DNA of 64,000 nt. It comes from Sphingobacterium sp. CZ-UAM. GTDB lineage: Bacteria > Bacteroidota > Bacteroidia > Sphingobacteriales > Sphingobacteriaceae. The notes beneath the pieces are model-generated. The model did not search any database, was not told the DNA's origin, and was given only the letters and a program-made list of their open reading frames with translations. This document shows positions 44,150-54,568 of the stretch, piece after piece. The position numbers and the translations under genes are program-made. The first letter of the stretch is position 1; each line of letters opens with the position of its first letter. The stretch covers positions 372,001-436,000 of the forward strand of contig NZ_MTCM01000001.1 in NCBI RefSeq assembly GCF_002000245.1. Direction: 5' to 3'.

Positions 44150-47023
44150 CTACTTCTTATCTATTCCTATTGTTGCCCGATTTAAGCGCAGCGAGTTTAA
44201 AATCACGGAAACGGAACTAAAGCTCATGGCGGCAGCAGCAATCATGGGTGATAATAAGATGCCGAAACTTGGGTATAGCAGTCCAGCGGCTAAAGGGATA
44301 CCTAGAATATTATAGATAAAGGCAAAGCCTAAATTCTCTTTGATATTTCGCAGTAGTTTCTGACTCAGTATTTTGGCTTTAGCGATGCCTATTAGGTCTC
44401 CCTGTAATAGGGTGAGGGATGCACTTTGTATTGCTACGTCTGTTCCTGTACCCATGGCGATACCAATATCGGCTTGAGCAAGGGCAGGAGCATCGTTAAT
44501 CCCATCACCGGCCATTGCCACAATATGTCCCTGTTCTTGTAGCTTATGAATTTCCTGTAATTTATCCTTTGGTAAAGCATTTGCTTTGAAATGTTTGATA
44601 CCGACCTGCCCAGCGACGGATTTTGCAGTGTGTGCATTGTCTCCCGTAAGCATAATTATATCTACATCGTGCTGAAGCAGGTAGTGTATAGCCTGTTTGG
44701 AAGAAGCTTTGATCTGATCAGAGATGCTAAAATAGCCAAGTAAATCACTTCCTTTCGACAGATAGGAAACGGTTTTGCCATTGGATTGGGCTGATTCTAC
44801 GGCTTTTCGTATCTCCTCTGAGATGGTCACTTGCAGGGATTCCATCAACAATTGATTACCGAGGGCAATTAATTGGCCGTTAATATGCCCCTTGATCCCT
44901 TGTCCGGCAACGTTTTCGAACCCTGAAACCTGTTGCTCTATTTCAGTACCGTCCTTTTTAGCCCTTTCAATAATAGCCTGACCAAGGGGATGCGTGCTGT
45001 TGCTGTTTAGCGAAGCAGCCAATGCTAATATTTCATTGATACTGCTGAGCGCGCTGGGTTGAATATCATCAACGGTGGGTTTACCTTCGGTTATCGTTCC
45101 TGTTTTGTCCGTTAACAGTACATCGACTTTGTTCATTTTTTCTAAGGCACTGGCGTCTTTGATCAATATGCCATTTGTGGCTCCTTTGCCGACACCAACC
45201 ATAACGGACATCGGGGTGGCCAGGCCAAGGGCACAGGGGCAAGCAACGATAAGAACCGCCAAGGCATTGGCAAAACCATAAGACAGCGAGGGGGTAGGGC
45301 CCCAGATCCACCATGCAATGAATGTCAATAATGCGATTACAATCACAATTGGAACAAATATTTCGGAGACTTTATCCGTAAGGCGTTGGATGGGGGCTTT
45401 GCTTCTACTGGCATTATTGACCATCTGAATGATCTGAGCCAATAGGGTATCCGAACCAATACGTTCAGCTTTCATGAGGAAACTTCGTTCACCGTTGATG
45501 GTACCGGAGCTAACCTTGTCACCTTCCTGTTTTTCGATAGGCAAAGGTTCGCCCGTGAGCATGGATTCATCAATGCTTGTTGTCCCATTTGTGATCTGGC
45601 CATCCACGGGGATTTTGTCCCCAGGCTTTACTTTTAGGGTATCACCGATCTTAATCTGATCGACACTAATTTTGACATCAACCCCGTTTTCGACCCGGGT
45701 AGCATCAGAGGGGCTGAGTTTAATGAGTTCTTTGATGGCTGAATTGGTTTTGGAATGTGCTTTAGCTTCCATCACCTGCCCCAGGAGAACTAAGGTCAGG
45801 ATGACGGTAACGGATTCAAAGTATAAAGCAATATAACCGTGGTGATTTTTGAGGTCATCTGGGAACAACTGTGGAAAAAACAGACCGACAAGACTATATA
45901 CGAAGCCAGCACCAGCGCCAAGGGCAATCAAGCTGAACATATTCAGACGCCAGGTTTTAAAAGAGAGCCAACCACGTTGGAAAAAAGACCAACACGTGTA
46001 GAAGACAACCGGAAGGGATAAAAACAATTGTATCCAGCCCGACCAAGCCGGAGGAACGACTTTCCCGATTGGATTACCGGGAAGCATTTCTCCCATGGAC
46101 AGTATAAATATCGGAACTGTGAACAAGATAGATAGCCATAGTTTCATCCGGAGGTCTTTATAGGTTCTATCATCTTCAACGTCACTGCCCCCAGCGATAG
46201 GGACGAGATCCATACCACAGATCGGGCAGCTTCCGGGATGATCCTGTACAATTTCGGGATGCATCGGACAGCTATATTGTGTGTTGCTATTTAATTCCGG
46301 AACTCTCTCCAAATTCATCCCGCAAACTGGGCAGTTGCCCGGTTGATCATAAAGCTTGTCGCCCTCACAGTGCATTGGACAGTAGTATTTTCCCGCTGAA
46401 CTCACATTCTGCTGCAGGGGTATTGCAGCAATAGGGGCGTGCTGGGCATGCTTTTGTTGGCCGTGGTTATGCTCATGTGGCACTGATTCATCTTGTTGCT
46501 GCTGATTGTGCTCTTGTCCATGTTCTTGATGGAGATGTTCGTGTTGATGCGCTAGATGATTGTGCTCCGGCATGATAGATTCATGCTGCTGTTTATTAAT
46601 AGCTGTGTGTGTTACAGTTGATGGCAGTTGATCTGGGGTCTGTGCATTATGGTTTGCATCGCCGATATTTTCTATTGCTGCGAGATGCATTCCACAAACT
46701 GGACAGCGCCCGGGTTGATCGTAGGTTTTATCACCTTCGCAGTGCATGGGGCATTGGTATTTACTTGATTTAAATGGTTTTGATTGTTCACTATGCGGCA
46801 TATCGTCTACTGGTTTATCGATTTCTTCAATAGAATAACCCCCTAATTGATCTAGGGTTTCCTGTAGTTGTTTTGCCGAAATTCCTTTTGACGATTCTAT
46901 TGTCAGTAATGGTGGGTCTAATGTAACTTTAGCCTGAATTTCAGGAAGTTGATTGATCGTATTTTCAATTATTGTTCTACACCCGTCGCAGGACATGCCT
47001 GAAAGTTTATATTGGTATTGCAT
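44150..47023 (-). CDS. copA: copper-translocating P1B-type ATPase with three heavy-metal-binding modules
   Basis: 957 residues, longer than the usual 700-850. N-terminal HMA domain with MSCDGC (Cys12, Cys15), then three CPMH...CPxCGM heavy-metal-binding modules at about 89-114, 213-238 and 250-275, the first two nearly identical. A His-rich linker (about 147-197) separates modules 1 and 2. The ATPase core has the TGE actuator motif, CPC in the metal channel, DKTGT phosphorylation site, HP in STHPLGQ and [10 protein letters not shown]. It should export Cu(I) from the cytosol; the extra modules may deliver or sense copper or silver. It is monocistronic; no regulator gene is adjacent. Confidence 0.93.
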   Translation of the reverse strand: MQYQYKLSGMSCDGCRTIIENTINQLPEIQAKVTLDPPLLTIESSKGISAKQLQETLDQLGGYSIEEIDKPVDDMPHSEQSKPFKSSKYQCPMHCEGDKTYDQPGRCPVCGMHLAAIENIGDANHNAQTPDQLPSTVTHTAINKQQHESIMPEHNHLAHQHEHLHQEHGQEHNQQQQDESVPHEHNHGQQKHAQHAPIAAIPLQQNVSSAGKYYCPMHCEGDKLYDQPGNCPVCGMNLERVPELNSNTQYSCPMHPEIVQDHPGSCPICGMDLVPIAGGSDVEDDRTYKDLRMKLWLSILFTVPIFILSMGEMLPGNPIGKVVPPAWSGWIQLFLSLPVVFYTCWSFFQRGWLSFKTWRLNMFSLIALGAGAGFVYSLVGLFFPQLFPDDLKNHHGYIALYFESVTVILTLVLLGQVMEAKAHSKTNSAIKELIKLSPSDATRVENGVDVKISVDQIKIGDTLKVKPGDKIPVDGQITNGTTSIDESMLTGEPLPIEKQEGDKVSSGTINGERSFLMKAERIGSDTLLAQIIQMVNNASRSKAPIQRLTDKVSEIFVPIVIVIALLTFIAWWIWGPTPSLSYGFANALAVLIVACPCALGLATPMSVMVGVGKGATNGILIKDASALEKMNKVDVLLTDKTGTITEGKPTVDDIQPSALSSINEILALAASLNSNSTHPLGQAIIERAKKDGTEIEQQVSGFENVAGQGIKGHINGQLIALGNQLLMESLQVTISEEIRKAVESAQSNGKTVSYLSKGSDLLGYFSISDQIKASSKQAIHYLLQHDVDIIMLTGDNAHTAKSVAGQVGIKHFKANALPKDKLQEIHKLQEQGHIVAMAGDGINDAPALAQADIGIAMGTGTDVAIQSASLTLLQGDLIGIAKAKILSQKLLRNIKENLGFAFIYNILGIPLAAGLLYPSFGILLSPMIAAAAMSFSSVSVILNSLRLNRATIGIDKK

Positions 47024-47283
47024 AGCATTTTGTTATACATTAAATTTAAGGCTTATCACCTGGGTAATGTTATACTTTTACACCGTTTTTTTGTAATATT
47101 TCAAATGCTTATATCCGCTCTTTCGAAAAGAAATCGATATGGATGGATGACTGCATTGATGTTTTACGTAAAATAAACACCGAAATAAGGCTATTTGTTT
47201 ACAGCGACAATATCAAATGGAATAAGAGCGGCACTGCGGGAGGGAGGCGTAGGCTAAGCTGTAACCAGGAGCAAAGCTTAGGT

Positions 47284-47517
47284 TTAGGAAAGTAGCATAG
47301 CTTCGGGGTGTTTCAATAAGCTCTGAACGGTTAGTTTGCTTGTTAACAATGCTTCGTAATACGGTGTTGGAACCATTATTTTAAAGGTCTTACGGGCTGT
47401 TTTAACGAAAAAAAGTGCCCCATGGATGACCTGTTTGTCGTCAATAATCAACGTATGTTGTGTAACTGGCTGCTTGCCTAGTTTTTCCTTTTCGACGAGC
47501 TGTAAAAGTTGTTGCAT
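47284..47517 (-). CDS. small hypothetical protein
   Basis: 77 residues from the ATG at 47517. A further in-frame start ten codons upstream is rejected because a TAATTTTG promoter element lies in between. The protein is likely alpha/beta (TLIIDDKQVIHGALFFVKTARKTFKIMVP) with a final helix. No family recognised. The 260 bp between it and copA contain the inverted repeat CTAAGCT/AGCTTAG just after its stop, a possible weak terminator. Confidence 0.55.
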   Translation of the reverse strand: MQQLLQLVEKEKLGKQPVTQHTLIIDDKQVIHGALFFVKTARKTFKIMVPTPYYEALLTSKLTVQSLLKHPEAMLLS

Positions 47518-47535
47518 TGTATCAATATATTTTGC

Positions 47536-47543
47536 CAAAATTA
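47536..47543 (-). promoter_or_regulatory. candidate -7 element of the small hypothetical gene
   Basis: Plus CAAAATTA reads TAATTTTG on the minus strand, 19 bp before the ATG at 47517. No clear -33 TTTG. Confidence 0.4.
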
Positions 47544-47724
47544 CCAAATACTTATCATTTTTTAGTTTTTTTTTATTTGCAGTTATTTAATAGATATCTA
47601 CTTCTTTTGCTTCATTTTTATCTTTTTGTAGGTGATAATCGTTTTAGCATATGAAAGTTTTCAAAGAAATACGCAATCGATTGCGTATTCCGTCCGCTAA
47701 ATTTTAGCTTGGCAAGCAGGAAGT

Positions 47725-47757
47725 TTTGCTAAAATATATTTTACTTTTTTAGCTTTG
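47725..47757 (+). promoter_or_regulatory. promoter of fbp
   Basis: TTTG (47725-47728), 21 nt, TAGCTTTG (47750-47757), then 28 nt to the ATG. Confidence 0.6.
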
Positions 47758-47785
47758 TGCAACAAATATCCAATAAAACACTATT

Positions 47786-48793
47786 ATGAGTGGTATAAAA
47801 ACACTAGGTCAATTTATTATAGAAAAACAAGCCGATTTTCCCTATGCGAAAGGCGAGCTGTCCAGGCTGTTGCGCGATATCGGTATAGCAGCAAAAATCG
47901 TTAACAGGGAGGTCAATAAAGCTGGACTGGTTGACATCCTGGGGGATGCAGGACAGACCAATATTCAGGGGGAAGGGCAGAAAAAGCTGGATGTATATGC
48001 TGATGAGCAGTTTATCAAAGCGCTCCAAAGCGGGGGAGAATGCTGTGTGGTTGCCTCTGAGGAACATGAAAACCCCGTTTACATGCAGTCTGGAGTTTCT
48101 AAAAATGCAAAATATATTGTTTGTATAGATCCACTGGATGGTTCGAGTAATATTGATGTAAATGTTTCCGTAGGAACCATTTTTTCGATTTACCGTCGGC
48201 TTTCGGATACTGGGGTATCTTGTAATAGCAATGATATTCTACAGCATGGAACCAAACAGGTTGCTGCAGGATATGTGATTTACGGAAGTTCGACCATGTT
48301 GGTGTATACCACAGGCAAGGGGGTGAATGGTTTCACTTTAGATCCTTCTATAGGTGAATTCTGTCTGTCACATCCCGATATGAAGATTCCCGAAGCTGGC
48401 CATATCTATTCGATCAATGAGGGGAACTATTCTAAATTTCCGAATGGTGTCAAGCAATATATCAAGTATTGCCAAATGGAAGATGCTTCCACCCAGCGCC
48501 CCTATGCTTCCCGTTATATTGGATCTATGGTTGCGGACATTCATCGCAATTTATTAAAGGGTGGAATATTTCTTTACCCTACTACTTCCGCCCATCCGAA
48601 TGGAAAGTTGCGACTGATGTATGAATGTAATCCGATTGCTTTTATTATTGAACAGGCCGGAGGCAAGGCCACAAATGGATATCAACGTATTTTGGACATT
48701 GAACCCAAGAGCCTGCACCAACGAACTGCGGTTTTTTTGGGTAACTCGGAGATGGTCGAATTGCTCGAGGATTTCCTGCAAAAACAGCAGTAA
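47786..48793 (+). CDS. fbp: class 1 fructose-1,6-bisphosphatase
   Basis: 335 residues, standard length. It makes fructose-6-phosphate in gluconeogenesis, in the cytosol. The metal site [14 protein letters not shown] (about 114-127), EEHENP upstream of it and [21 protein letters not shown] near the C-terminus are the FBPase class 1 signatures. Single gene with its own promoter. Confidence 0.96.
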   Translation: MSGIKTLGQFIIEKQADFPYAKGELSRLLRDIGIAAKIVNREVNKAGLVDILGDAGQTNIQGEGQKKLDVYADEQFIKALQSGGECCVVASEEHENPVYMQSGVSKNAKYIVCIDPLDGSSNIDVNVSVGTIFSIYRRLSDTGVSCNSNDILQHGTKQVAAGYVIYGSSTMLVYTTGKGVNGFTLDPSIGEFCLSHPDMKIPEAGHIYSINEGNYSKFPNGVKQYIKYCQMEDASTQRPYASRYIGSMVADIHRNLLKGGIFLYPTTSAHPNGKLRLMYECNPIAFIIEQAGGKATNGYQRILDIEPKSLHQRTAVFLGNSEMVELLEDFLQKQQ

Positions 48794-48848
48794 TTCATTC
48801 TGTAGTGATTCGATGACAGGTAAGATTCGTTTGTCAATAAGAATTATT

Positions 48849-48856
48849 TATCTTTG
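48849..48856 (+). promoter_or_regulatory. candidate -7 element of the L,D-transpeptidase gene
   Basis: TATCTTTG, a full match to TAnnTTTG. TTCG lies 19 nt upstream in place of TTTG. It points to the ATG at 48912 with a leader of about 50 nt rather than the ATG at 48867. Confidence 0.45.
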
Positions 48857-48911
48857 TCCTTAGAAAATGGCTTCATTATTGCGAGGCCATTTCTTTTTCA
48901 TTATTTGTAGT

Positions 48912-50360
48912 ATGTCACGTTTTTTAGTTTTTATTTCCTTCGTTTCAATTTTATTTTTTTCCTGTAAAGAGAATCTCCCCACTTATGGTGATGTGCTTGC
49001 AAAAGGTTTTGAGCAAAAATCTTATAAGGAATTTGATACAACAGCCTATATGAAGGTATTTAGGGAGGTGTATGGAAAACAGAAGGCCAAACTGCATAAC
49101 CCCAGTTGGATGAAGGACTTGTCTGATTCTACCGATGGAATGACCTTAATTGCCGGACATTTATTCGATAGTAGTATTGATACGCTATTGAATTATTTCG
49201 AGCGCAGTGAAGAACACGGGCTCCGTAGCAGCTATTTTCATACAACAGAGATCAAGGAAACTTTATTTTCTCTCCGTAAACTGAAACCTAAAGATGTAGC
49301 AGAATCTTATCCGTTGTTGGCGAAGTTGGATCTCCTGGGAACCGATGGTCTAGTAGCCTATGTAAGCAGCATGAAATATGGTGTTATCAATCCAAAACGT
49401 TTGTACGGAAGGTATTTTGTACCTCAAAAACGGATGAACTATGCCAGCGTAGTTCGCCTATTGGATAGTGTTGAGATCGGATCATTAATGGCTGGTATTC
49501 AGCCAAAAAACCAGTATTACATCCAATTTCAGGATTTACTGGCAAATGGTAATCTGGATGATACCCAAAGAACAAAAGTGCTGATGGTGCTTGAAAAATT
49601 GCGTTGGATGGGAGAGGCATTTCCAGACAAATATGTATTTGTCAATATTCCGGAACAACGATTGCACATCATGGAAGACGGAAAAACACGCCAGTTGATG
49701 AATGTATGTGTTGGCGAAACTGATAATCCAGCTTACACCCGTAAAGGGGAAAACCATGAAACTCCAGTTATGCAGGGCATTTTAGATGCTATGCAGGTCA
49801 ACCCCGTATGGAATATCCCAAGTAGTATCGTAAAAAAGGAACTATTGGCAAGTGTGCGTAACAATCCCAACTATCTAGCTTCACGCAATATGGTGGCCTA
49901 TTATAAAGGAAAGCAGGTGGATCCCAGTACTGTAAATTGGCATGCCGATTCGGTGGAGAAGTTCCGTTTTAAACAAAATCCTGGCTCAGATAACTCTTTG
50001 GGTAATGTGAAATTCTTATTTGAAAATGCTTATTCGATCTATCTCCATGATACACCGGCCAAACAAATGTTCGGACAGAGCAACCGCGCCGTAAGCCACG
50101 GATGTGTACGGGTTGAGAAACCTGTAGACTTGGCCAGCTACCTTGTCAATAACGAGAAACAGGCAGAGAAGATTGCCCATGAAATAACAACAGACTCGAT
50201 CTCGAAATCACGTTGGGTAACACTGAAACGTCAGATGCCTGTATACCTTACTTATTATACAACCTGGCTAGATGACGATGGTAAACTAGTTTCCTATCCA
50301 GATATTTATGGATATGACCCACGATTGAAAGAGGCGTTAAAAAAATATTGGACAAATTAG
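48912..50360 (+). CDS. L,D-transpeptidase (YkuD domain, YcbB-like), lipoprotein
   Basis: 482 residues from the ATG at 48912, which opens on a lipoprotein signal with Cys in ILFFSCKE. The N-terminal half is helical (scaffold / peptidoglycan-binding-like). The C-terminal YkuD domain starts near YVFVNIPEQRLHIMEDGK and has the catalytic SHGCVR motif with upstream His in YLHDTPA. Such enzymes form 3-3 cross-links in peptidoglycan or attach proteins to it, in the periplasm. An upstream ATG (48867) would bury the signal peptide. Confidence 0.9.
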   Translation: MSRFLVFISFVSILFFSCKENLPTYGDVLAKGFEQKSYKEFDTTAYMKVFREVYGKQKAKLHNPSWMKDLSDSTDGMTLIAGHLFDSSIDTLLNYFERSEEHGLRSSYFHTTEIKETLFSLRKLKPKDVAESYPLLAKLDLLGTDGLVAYVSSMKYGVINPKRLYGRYFVPQKRMNYASVVRLLDSVEIGSLMAGIQPKNQYYIQFQDLLANGNLDDTQRTKVLMVLEKLRWMGEAFPDKYVFVNIPEQRLHIMEDGKTRQLMNVCVGETDNPAYTRKGENHETPVMQGILDAMQVNPVWNIPSSIVKKELLASVRNNPNYLASRNMVAYYKGKQVDPSTVNWHADSVEKFRFKQNPGSDNSLGNVKFLFENAYSIYLHDTPAKQMFGQSNRAVSHGCVRVEKPVDLASYLVNNEKQAEKIAHEITTDSISKSRWVTLKRQMPVYLTYYTTWLDDDGKLVSYPDIYGYDPRLKEALKKYWTN

Positions 50361-50392
50361 AAAAGACTTAACTGGAGAACGGTTTGAACATG

Positions 50393-50431
50393 CCCCAAAA
50401 AAGCTAGACACTTATTTTGGGGTATTTTTTT
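50393..50431 (+). terminator. terminator of the L,D-transpeptidase gene
   Basis: CCCCAAAA (50393-50400) and TTTTGGGG (50415-50422), followed by TATTTTTTTG. Confidence 0.85.
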
Positions 50432-50446
50432 GTGATGTTTCATCTA

Positions 50447-52036
50447 CTAATATTCGGAGTTATAGGCTAGAGCCAAACGAACAAACGGATAATCTTTGTT
50501 GACATTTTGATGATCTTTGTAATGGCCTTCAAGTCTAAAATATCCGGAGTAAAGATTGACACCAAAGTTTTTCCATATCCGCACAGATGCACTGGTGGAT
50601 GCGGTGTGAAGATAATGATGAGATTTATTGCCACTGATCGTGACAAAATACCCACCGCGGTAATCTATGCCAAATTTTAAGCGATTGAGTGTGCTTAGCG
50701 TGGCGGAGGCACGGATGTCTGCTCCGGGACCATAATCATAGGTACGACTTTCGCCGAAATGAAGATAGGGATCAGGCACTGCTGCCAGTACAACTGGACC
50801 ACCTCCCAGTATAGTACTCAATTTCGTCCGTGTACCGATATTGTAGTTGGAAAAAATATTGTAATTGATACTCTGTGAGCCGTAATAGAAAGCTTCATTT
50901 CGCAAAAAGTCAAAATGGGCAGAAACGATACCACGATGCCGACCTGTTAAATTGGATAAAATACGATTTCCGTAGAGCGAGGCGTAGACATTCACAGCAT
51001 TTACGATCGAGCTATCATCGGATCCAATTTCGAGATTTAGAAAGAAATCGTCGAATGGTTTCTTTTTGTCAACATCATCGTTGTTGTAAATCAATTTTAT
51101 ACGTGCATAAATGTCATTTTTACCGCGGTTGAGTACATCATGCTCTTTGGCATCAAATCGACGGATCCCCAATTCCACTTCGGTATGCACCAATGAGCTA
51201 TCAACCACGGCACCTTTTGTTGTATTACCCCAACGACCGTCGAGCAACCGATTTAAACCATTCATCGGATTGATCAACATCGCCAAAATTTCCTTTTTAT
51301 TACGTTGTCCTTTCGTAACACTTGGTCTGGCGAGCAGATGCTGTGAAAGACGATGAGTCATTTCTCCTAGGATTGTTCCGCCAAAACTGGTATTGACAAT
51401 ATCGTTGATCGAAGGAGGTTCGGTTTCACCCGCTGTCTCCCAGATGTAACTTCCAGCGACAGTTGCCAGCGTAGATTGCAGGAAACTAAAATTGTTTGAT
51501 CGGAATGAGTTGAAATAGAACTGACCATGGTAGGGATGTGCAATCTGATTCGTCGCAAAAAGATTGTCGTCCCATGTCCATGCGGAAAACTTCAGATGAC
51601 TGAAGAAGTTTTTGAAGGAAATATGGGAGACAGGGTCTTTCCGGATGAAATAATTGACGGATGCAGGTATGGCCTGAATAGAGAACCATTCTATTCCGGC
51701 ACGTAGAAAGTTTTTTTTCTGATAATTTGCGATGCTATCGGGTAGATTGGCATTGACCCGATCTGAAATCCATTTTATCTGTCGCATCGATACAGTTATG
51801 CTATCCGTTAAATTTTGTGGGGCGGCGAAGCGGATTATGCTGTCTGTTGGTGGTTCTACCTGTATGCTGCCTGCTGCCGACAGGGGATTTAAAATTGAAC
51901 ATTGTACAACAGGCTGACTCATATAGGTAGAGCCCCTAACTGTGGAATTGGTAAAGACCGGCGGCCCAAAAATGGTAATAAATAGATTTAGAAATAAAAA
52001 TAAAATAGAACGATATATAGTTGGAGATTGTTTCAT
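50447..52036 (-). CDS. DUF3943 domain-containing protein, probable outer-membrane protein
   Basis: 529 residues from the ATG at 52036; the frame goes 18 codons further up without support. A hydrophobic N-terminal segment (about 8-25) is the export signal. WETAGETEPPSINDIVNTSFGGTILGEMTHRL is the DUF3943 core (about 215-245). The C-terminal half is rich in alternating aromatic strands and ends in Tyr (AYNSEY), suggesting a beta-barrel. Function unknown. It converges on the L,D-transpeptidase gene and is divergent from sulP. Confidence 0.75.
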   Translation of the reverse strand: MKQSPTIYRSILFLFLNLFITIFGPPVFTNSTVRGSTYMSQPVVQCSILNPLSAAGSIQVEPPTDSIIRFAAPQNLTDSITVSMRQIKWISDRVNANLPDSIANYQKKNFLRAGIEWFSIQAIPASVNYFIRKDPVSHISFKNFFSHLKFSAWTWDDNLFATNQIAHPYHGQFYFNSFRSNNFSFLQSTLATVAGSYIWETAGETEPPSINDIVNTSFGGTILGEMTHRLSQHLLARPSVTKGQRNKKEILAMLINPMNGLNRLLDGRWGNTTKGAVVDSSLVHTEVELGIRRFDAKEHDVLNRGKNDIYARIKLIYNNDDVDKKKPFDDFFLNLEIGSDDSSIVNAVNVYASLYGNRILSNLTGRHRGIVSAHFDFLRNEAFYYGSQSINYNIFSNYNIGTRTKLSTILGGGPVVLAAVPDPYLHFGESRTYDYGPGADIRASATLSTLNRLKFGIDYRGGYFVTISGNKSHHYLHTASTSASVRIWKNFGVNLYSGYFRLEGHYKDHQNVNKDYPFVRLALAYNSEY

Positions 52037-52054
52037 ATGGGTTAATATACTGTT

Positions 52055-52076
52055 TTGCAATAAAACTTGCAATAAA
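52055..52076. repeat. direct repeat TTGCAATAAA x2
   Basis: Two copies of TTGCAATAAA, starting at 52055 and 52067 (12-bp spacing), in the divergent promoter region of the DUF3943 and SulP genes. The TTGCAAT core also appears in the MFS/DeoR regions at 59.8 and 61.8 kb. Confidence 0.5.
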
Positions 52077-52139
52077 TAACAAATAGTCATTAAAAGTGTT
52101 TTTACGATTGCGATTTCTTTGTGTTTTAGACGCTGTAGC

Positions 52140-52171
52140 TTGGTGATTTGCGGTATTGATTGTTACCTTTG
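52140..52171 (+). promoter_or_regulatory. promoter of the SulP gene
   Basis: TTG (52140-52142), 21 nt, TACCTTTG (52164-52171). It lies downstream of an upstream in-frame ATG at 52160 and so selects the ATG at 52205. Confidence 0.55.
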
Positions 52172-52204
52172 CAGGGCTTTAATACTGTTCAACTGAATTT
52201 TGAT

Positions 52205-53737
52205 ATGAACAATACCTTTGAATTTTTTAATGTGCGATCCGTCAATTTTAAGAACGAGCTATTTGCCGGTTTGACGGTTGCCATGACCATGATACCTGAA
52301 TCACTTTCATTTGCAATATTGGCTGGCCTCCCCCCTTTGACAGGACTTTATGCAGCTTTCTTAATGGGACTTGTGACAGCCGTTTTAGGTGGAAGGCCCG
52401 GTATGGTATCTGGAGGCGCCGGTGCGACGATTGTTGTTTTGATGGCGCTTGCAGCAAGTCATGGTATCGATTATCTTTTCGCAGCTGTTGTCCTGGCGGG
52501 TATATTGCAATTTTTGGTGGGTCTTTTTAAATGGGGGAAATTTGTCCGGCTGATTCCGCAACCGGTAATGTATGGTTTTTTGAATGGGCTGGCCATTATT
52601 ATTTTCATGGCGCAGGTTGTCCAATTTAAAGTGAATAATGGAACAGGCACAGCGTGGATGTCGGGGTCAACTTTATATATTATGGGAGGGCTTACGGCAT
52701 TAACGATGTTGATTGTGCTTGTTTTTCCCCGACTGACAAAAGCAGTTCCGGCGTCTCTGGTCGCTATTTTAGTCGTTTTTGGTCTGGTTTCCCTATTGGG
52801 GATCGAAACAAAAAAAGTAGTGGATATCGCTTCGGTCAGTGGATCACTGCCGCGTTTTCATTTGCCCAATGTTCCCTGGAGCTGGGAAACATTGCAGTTG
52901 ATCTTTCCCTATTCACTTGTGATGGCCGGCGTGGGCCTTGTTGAGTCTCTGTTGACTCTTAATATGGTGGACGAAATTACAGCGAGTAAAGGGAATGCAA
53001 ATCGCGAATCTATGGCGCAGGGACTTGCCAATACAGTTAATGGATTTTTTGGTGGGATGGGTGGATGTGCCATGGTTGCTCAGACGCTGGTAAATTTGAA
53101 TGCTGGTGCAAGGACGCGGCTATCTGCTTTTATTGGAGCCATAACAATCCTTGTAATTATTTTGGTTGGAGCGCCGTTTATTGAACAGATACCAATGGCC
53201 GCACTTGTCGGCGTAATGATGATGGTGGCGATTGGAACTTTTCAATGGGTGAGTTTACGTATCATCAACAAATTTCCGAAATCGGATATTTTTGTCGGTG
53301 TGCTTGTTGCTGCAATAACGGTGTTATTGCACAATCTAGCTTTAGCTGTGCTTGCCGGTGTAGTGGTATCGGCATTGGTTTTTGCCTGGGATAATGCAAA
53401 ACGTATACGGGCAAGAAAGTATCTTGACCGGGACGGTGTGAAGCACTATGAAATATATGGCCCTCTTTTTTTTGGTTCTACTGCTAATTTTTTGGATAAG
53501 TTTGATCTTCTAGAGGATCCGGATCGCGTCATTGTGGATTTCAGGGAAAGCCGTGTCGTAGATATGTCCGCGGTAGATGCATTAAATAAAATCACCGAAC
53601 GTTATGCCGCAAAAAATAAGAAGATAGAACTATGGCATCTTAGTGAGGATTGTCGTTCCTTGCTCAAAAATGCAGAGGGAATCGCAGTCGTTAATATTAT
53701 GGAGGACCCGACCTATCAGGTGATGCCCGGGAAATAG
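52205..53737 (+). CDS. SulP/SLC26 family anion transporter with STAS domain
   Basis: 510 residues. The membrane domain (about 15-405) begins with the SulP signature (AMTMIPESLSFAILAGLPPLTGLYAAF) and the C-terminal cytosolic STAS domain covers about 425-505 (VDFRESRVVDMSAVDALNKI). The family carries sulfate, bicarbonate or organic anions; the substrate cannot be told. Its stop is 1 bp from the stop of the convergent methyltransferase gene. Confidence 0.92.
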   Translation: MNNTFEFFNVRSVNFKNELFAGLTVAMTMIPESLSFAILAGLPPLTGLYAAFLMGLVTAVLGGRPGMVSGGAGATIVVLMALAASHGIDYLFAAVVLAGILQFLVGLFKWGKFVRLIPQPVMYGFLNGLAIIIFMAQVVQFKVNNGTGTAWMSGSTLYIMGGLTALTMLIVLVFPRLTKAVPASLVAILVVFGLVSLLGIETKKVVDIASVSGSLPRFHLPNVPWSWETLQLIFPYSLVMAGVGLVESLLTLNMVDEITASKGNANRESMAQGLANTVNGFFGGMGGCAMVAQTLVNLNAGARTRLSAFIGAITILVIILVGAPFIEQIPMAALVGVMMMVAIGTFQWVSLRIINKFPKSDIFVGVLVAAITVLLHNLALAVLAGVVVSALVFAWDNAKRIRARKYLDRDGVKHYEIYGPLFFGSTANFLDKFDLLEDPDRVIVDFRESRVVDMSAVDALNKITERYAAKNKKIELWHLSEDCRSLLKNAEGIAVVNIMEDPTYQVMPGK

Positions 53738-53738
53738 C

Positions 53739-54329
53739 TTATTTTCTTTTTAACACAATGAAAAGTTCGCTACCCTGACGTTGGGGGATACTATTGGAAC
53801 AGTCTTCCATTTTTAAAATATGAAAGTCTTTCTGAAACAATTGTTGATACCCTGATTTTTTTCCGCCAAAAGGTGGCCCCTCGGAGTCGAATTCACGATT
53901 AAACAATAAGCCTGCAAGAATACCATTGGGATGGAGCAATTCAGCTATTTTGTTGCTGTATTTTTTGCGTAGGCTGGGATCTAATGCACAAAAAAAAGTC
54001 TGCTCGAGGATATAATCGTATTTTTCTCCATGCTCAAAAAAATCTTGGCAGATAACGCGGACCTGTGCAGCTTCCCCAAAATTTTTTTGAACCTGATGGA
54101 CTAATGTTGGTGCGATATCAAGTAGCGTGATGTTTTCAAACCCGATCTCAAGTAGTGCTTTCGCTTCATAAGCATTACCACAGCCAGGAATCAAAATAGA
54201 AGCGTCTTTGGGTATCACCGTCTCCGCATATTCGATTAATGCCGGTGAGGCATAGCCAATATCCCATCCGGTCTCCCTGTTTTTATAGCGGCTGTCCCAA
54301 TATTCTTTATTCAAATCCAATATATCCAT
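53739..54329 (-). CDS. TPMT-type SAM-dependent methyltransferase
   Basis: 196 residues from the ATG at 54329. The N-terminal LNKEYWDSRYKNRETGWDIG and the SAM loop ILIPGCGNAYEA are typical of the thiopurine methyltransferase-like family, whose bacterial members often methylate thiols, selenium or tellurium compounds. LDIAP and the FCALDPSLR segment follow. The natural substrate is unknown. Confidence 0.85.
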   Translation of the reverse strand: MDILDLNKEYWDSRYKNRETGWDIGYASPALIEYAETVIPKDASILIPGCGNAYEAKALLEIGFENITLLDIAPTLVHQVQKNFGEAAQVRVICQDFFEHGEKYDYILEQTFFCALDPSLRKKYSNKIAELLHPNGILAGLLFNREFDSEGPPFGGKKSGYQQLFQKDFHILKMEDCSNSIPQRQGSELFIVLKRK

Positions 54330-54568
54330 TGTATTATACACTTGGTAAATCAAGCGATCCAATTTAAGGAAATCTTGTGTAATACGGCATTATTTTTGTT
54401 TTTTTACCTGACAACCTGTTCATAACGTTAACAATAACCTTGATAGAGATGAAAAATATTAATTCGCTTTATTGTAGGTTTTTAACATTTTGTTTTTTGT
54501 TTTTTAAAACAAAAAACAACTTTCGGATTTATTATGATGTATTATTTCAACTAAAGAACGATTGTTAT

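Noticed and set aside
47253..47280. Inverted repeat CTAAGCT/AGCTTAG as terminator
   Set aside because: Stem of 7 bp with a long loop and no T-run; mentioned under the neighbouring gene but not called as a terminator.
47219..47284. Possible further 11-bp periodic segment (purine pairs at 47219, 47230, 47241, 47252, 47263, 47274)
   Set aside because: Only a two-base purine pattern over six units; too weak to separate from chance.
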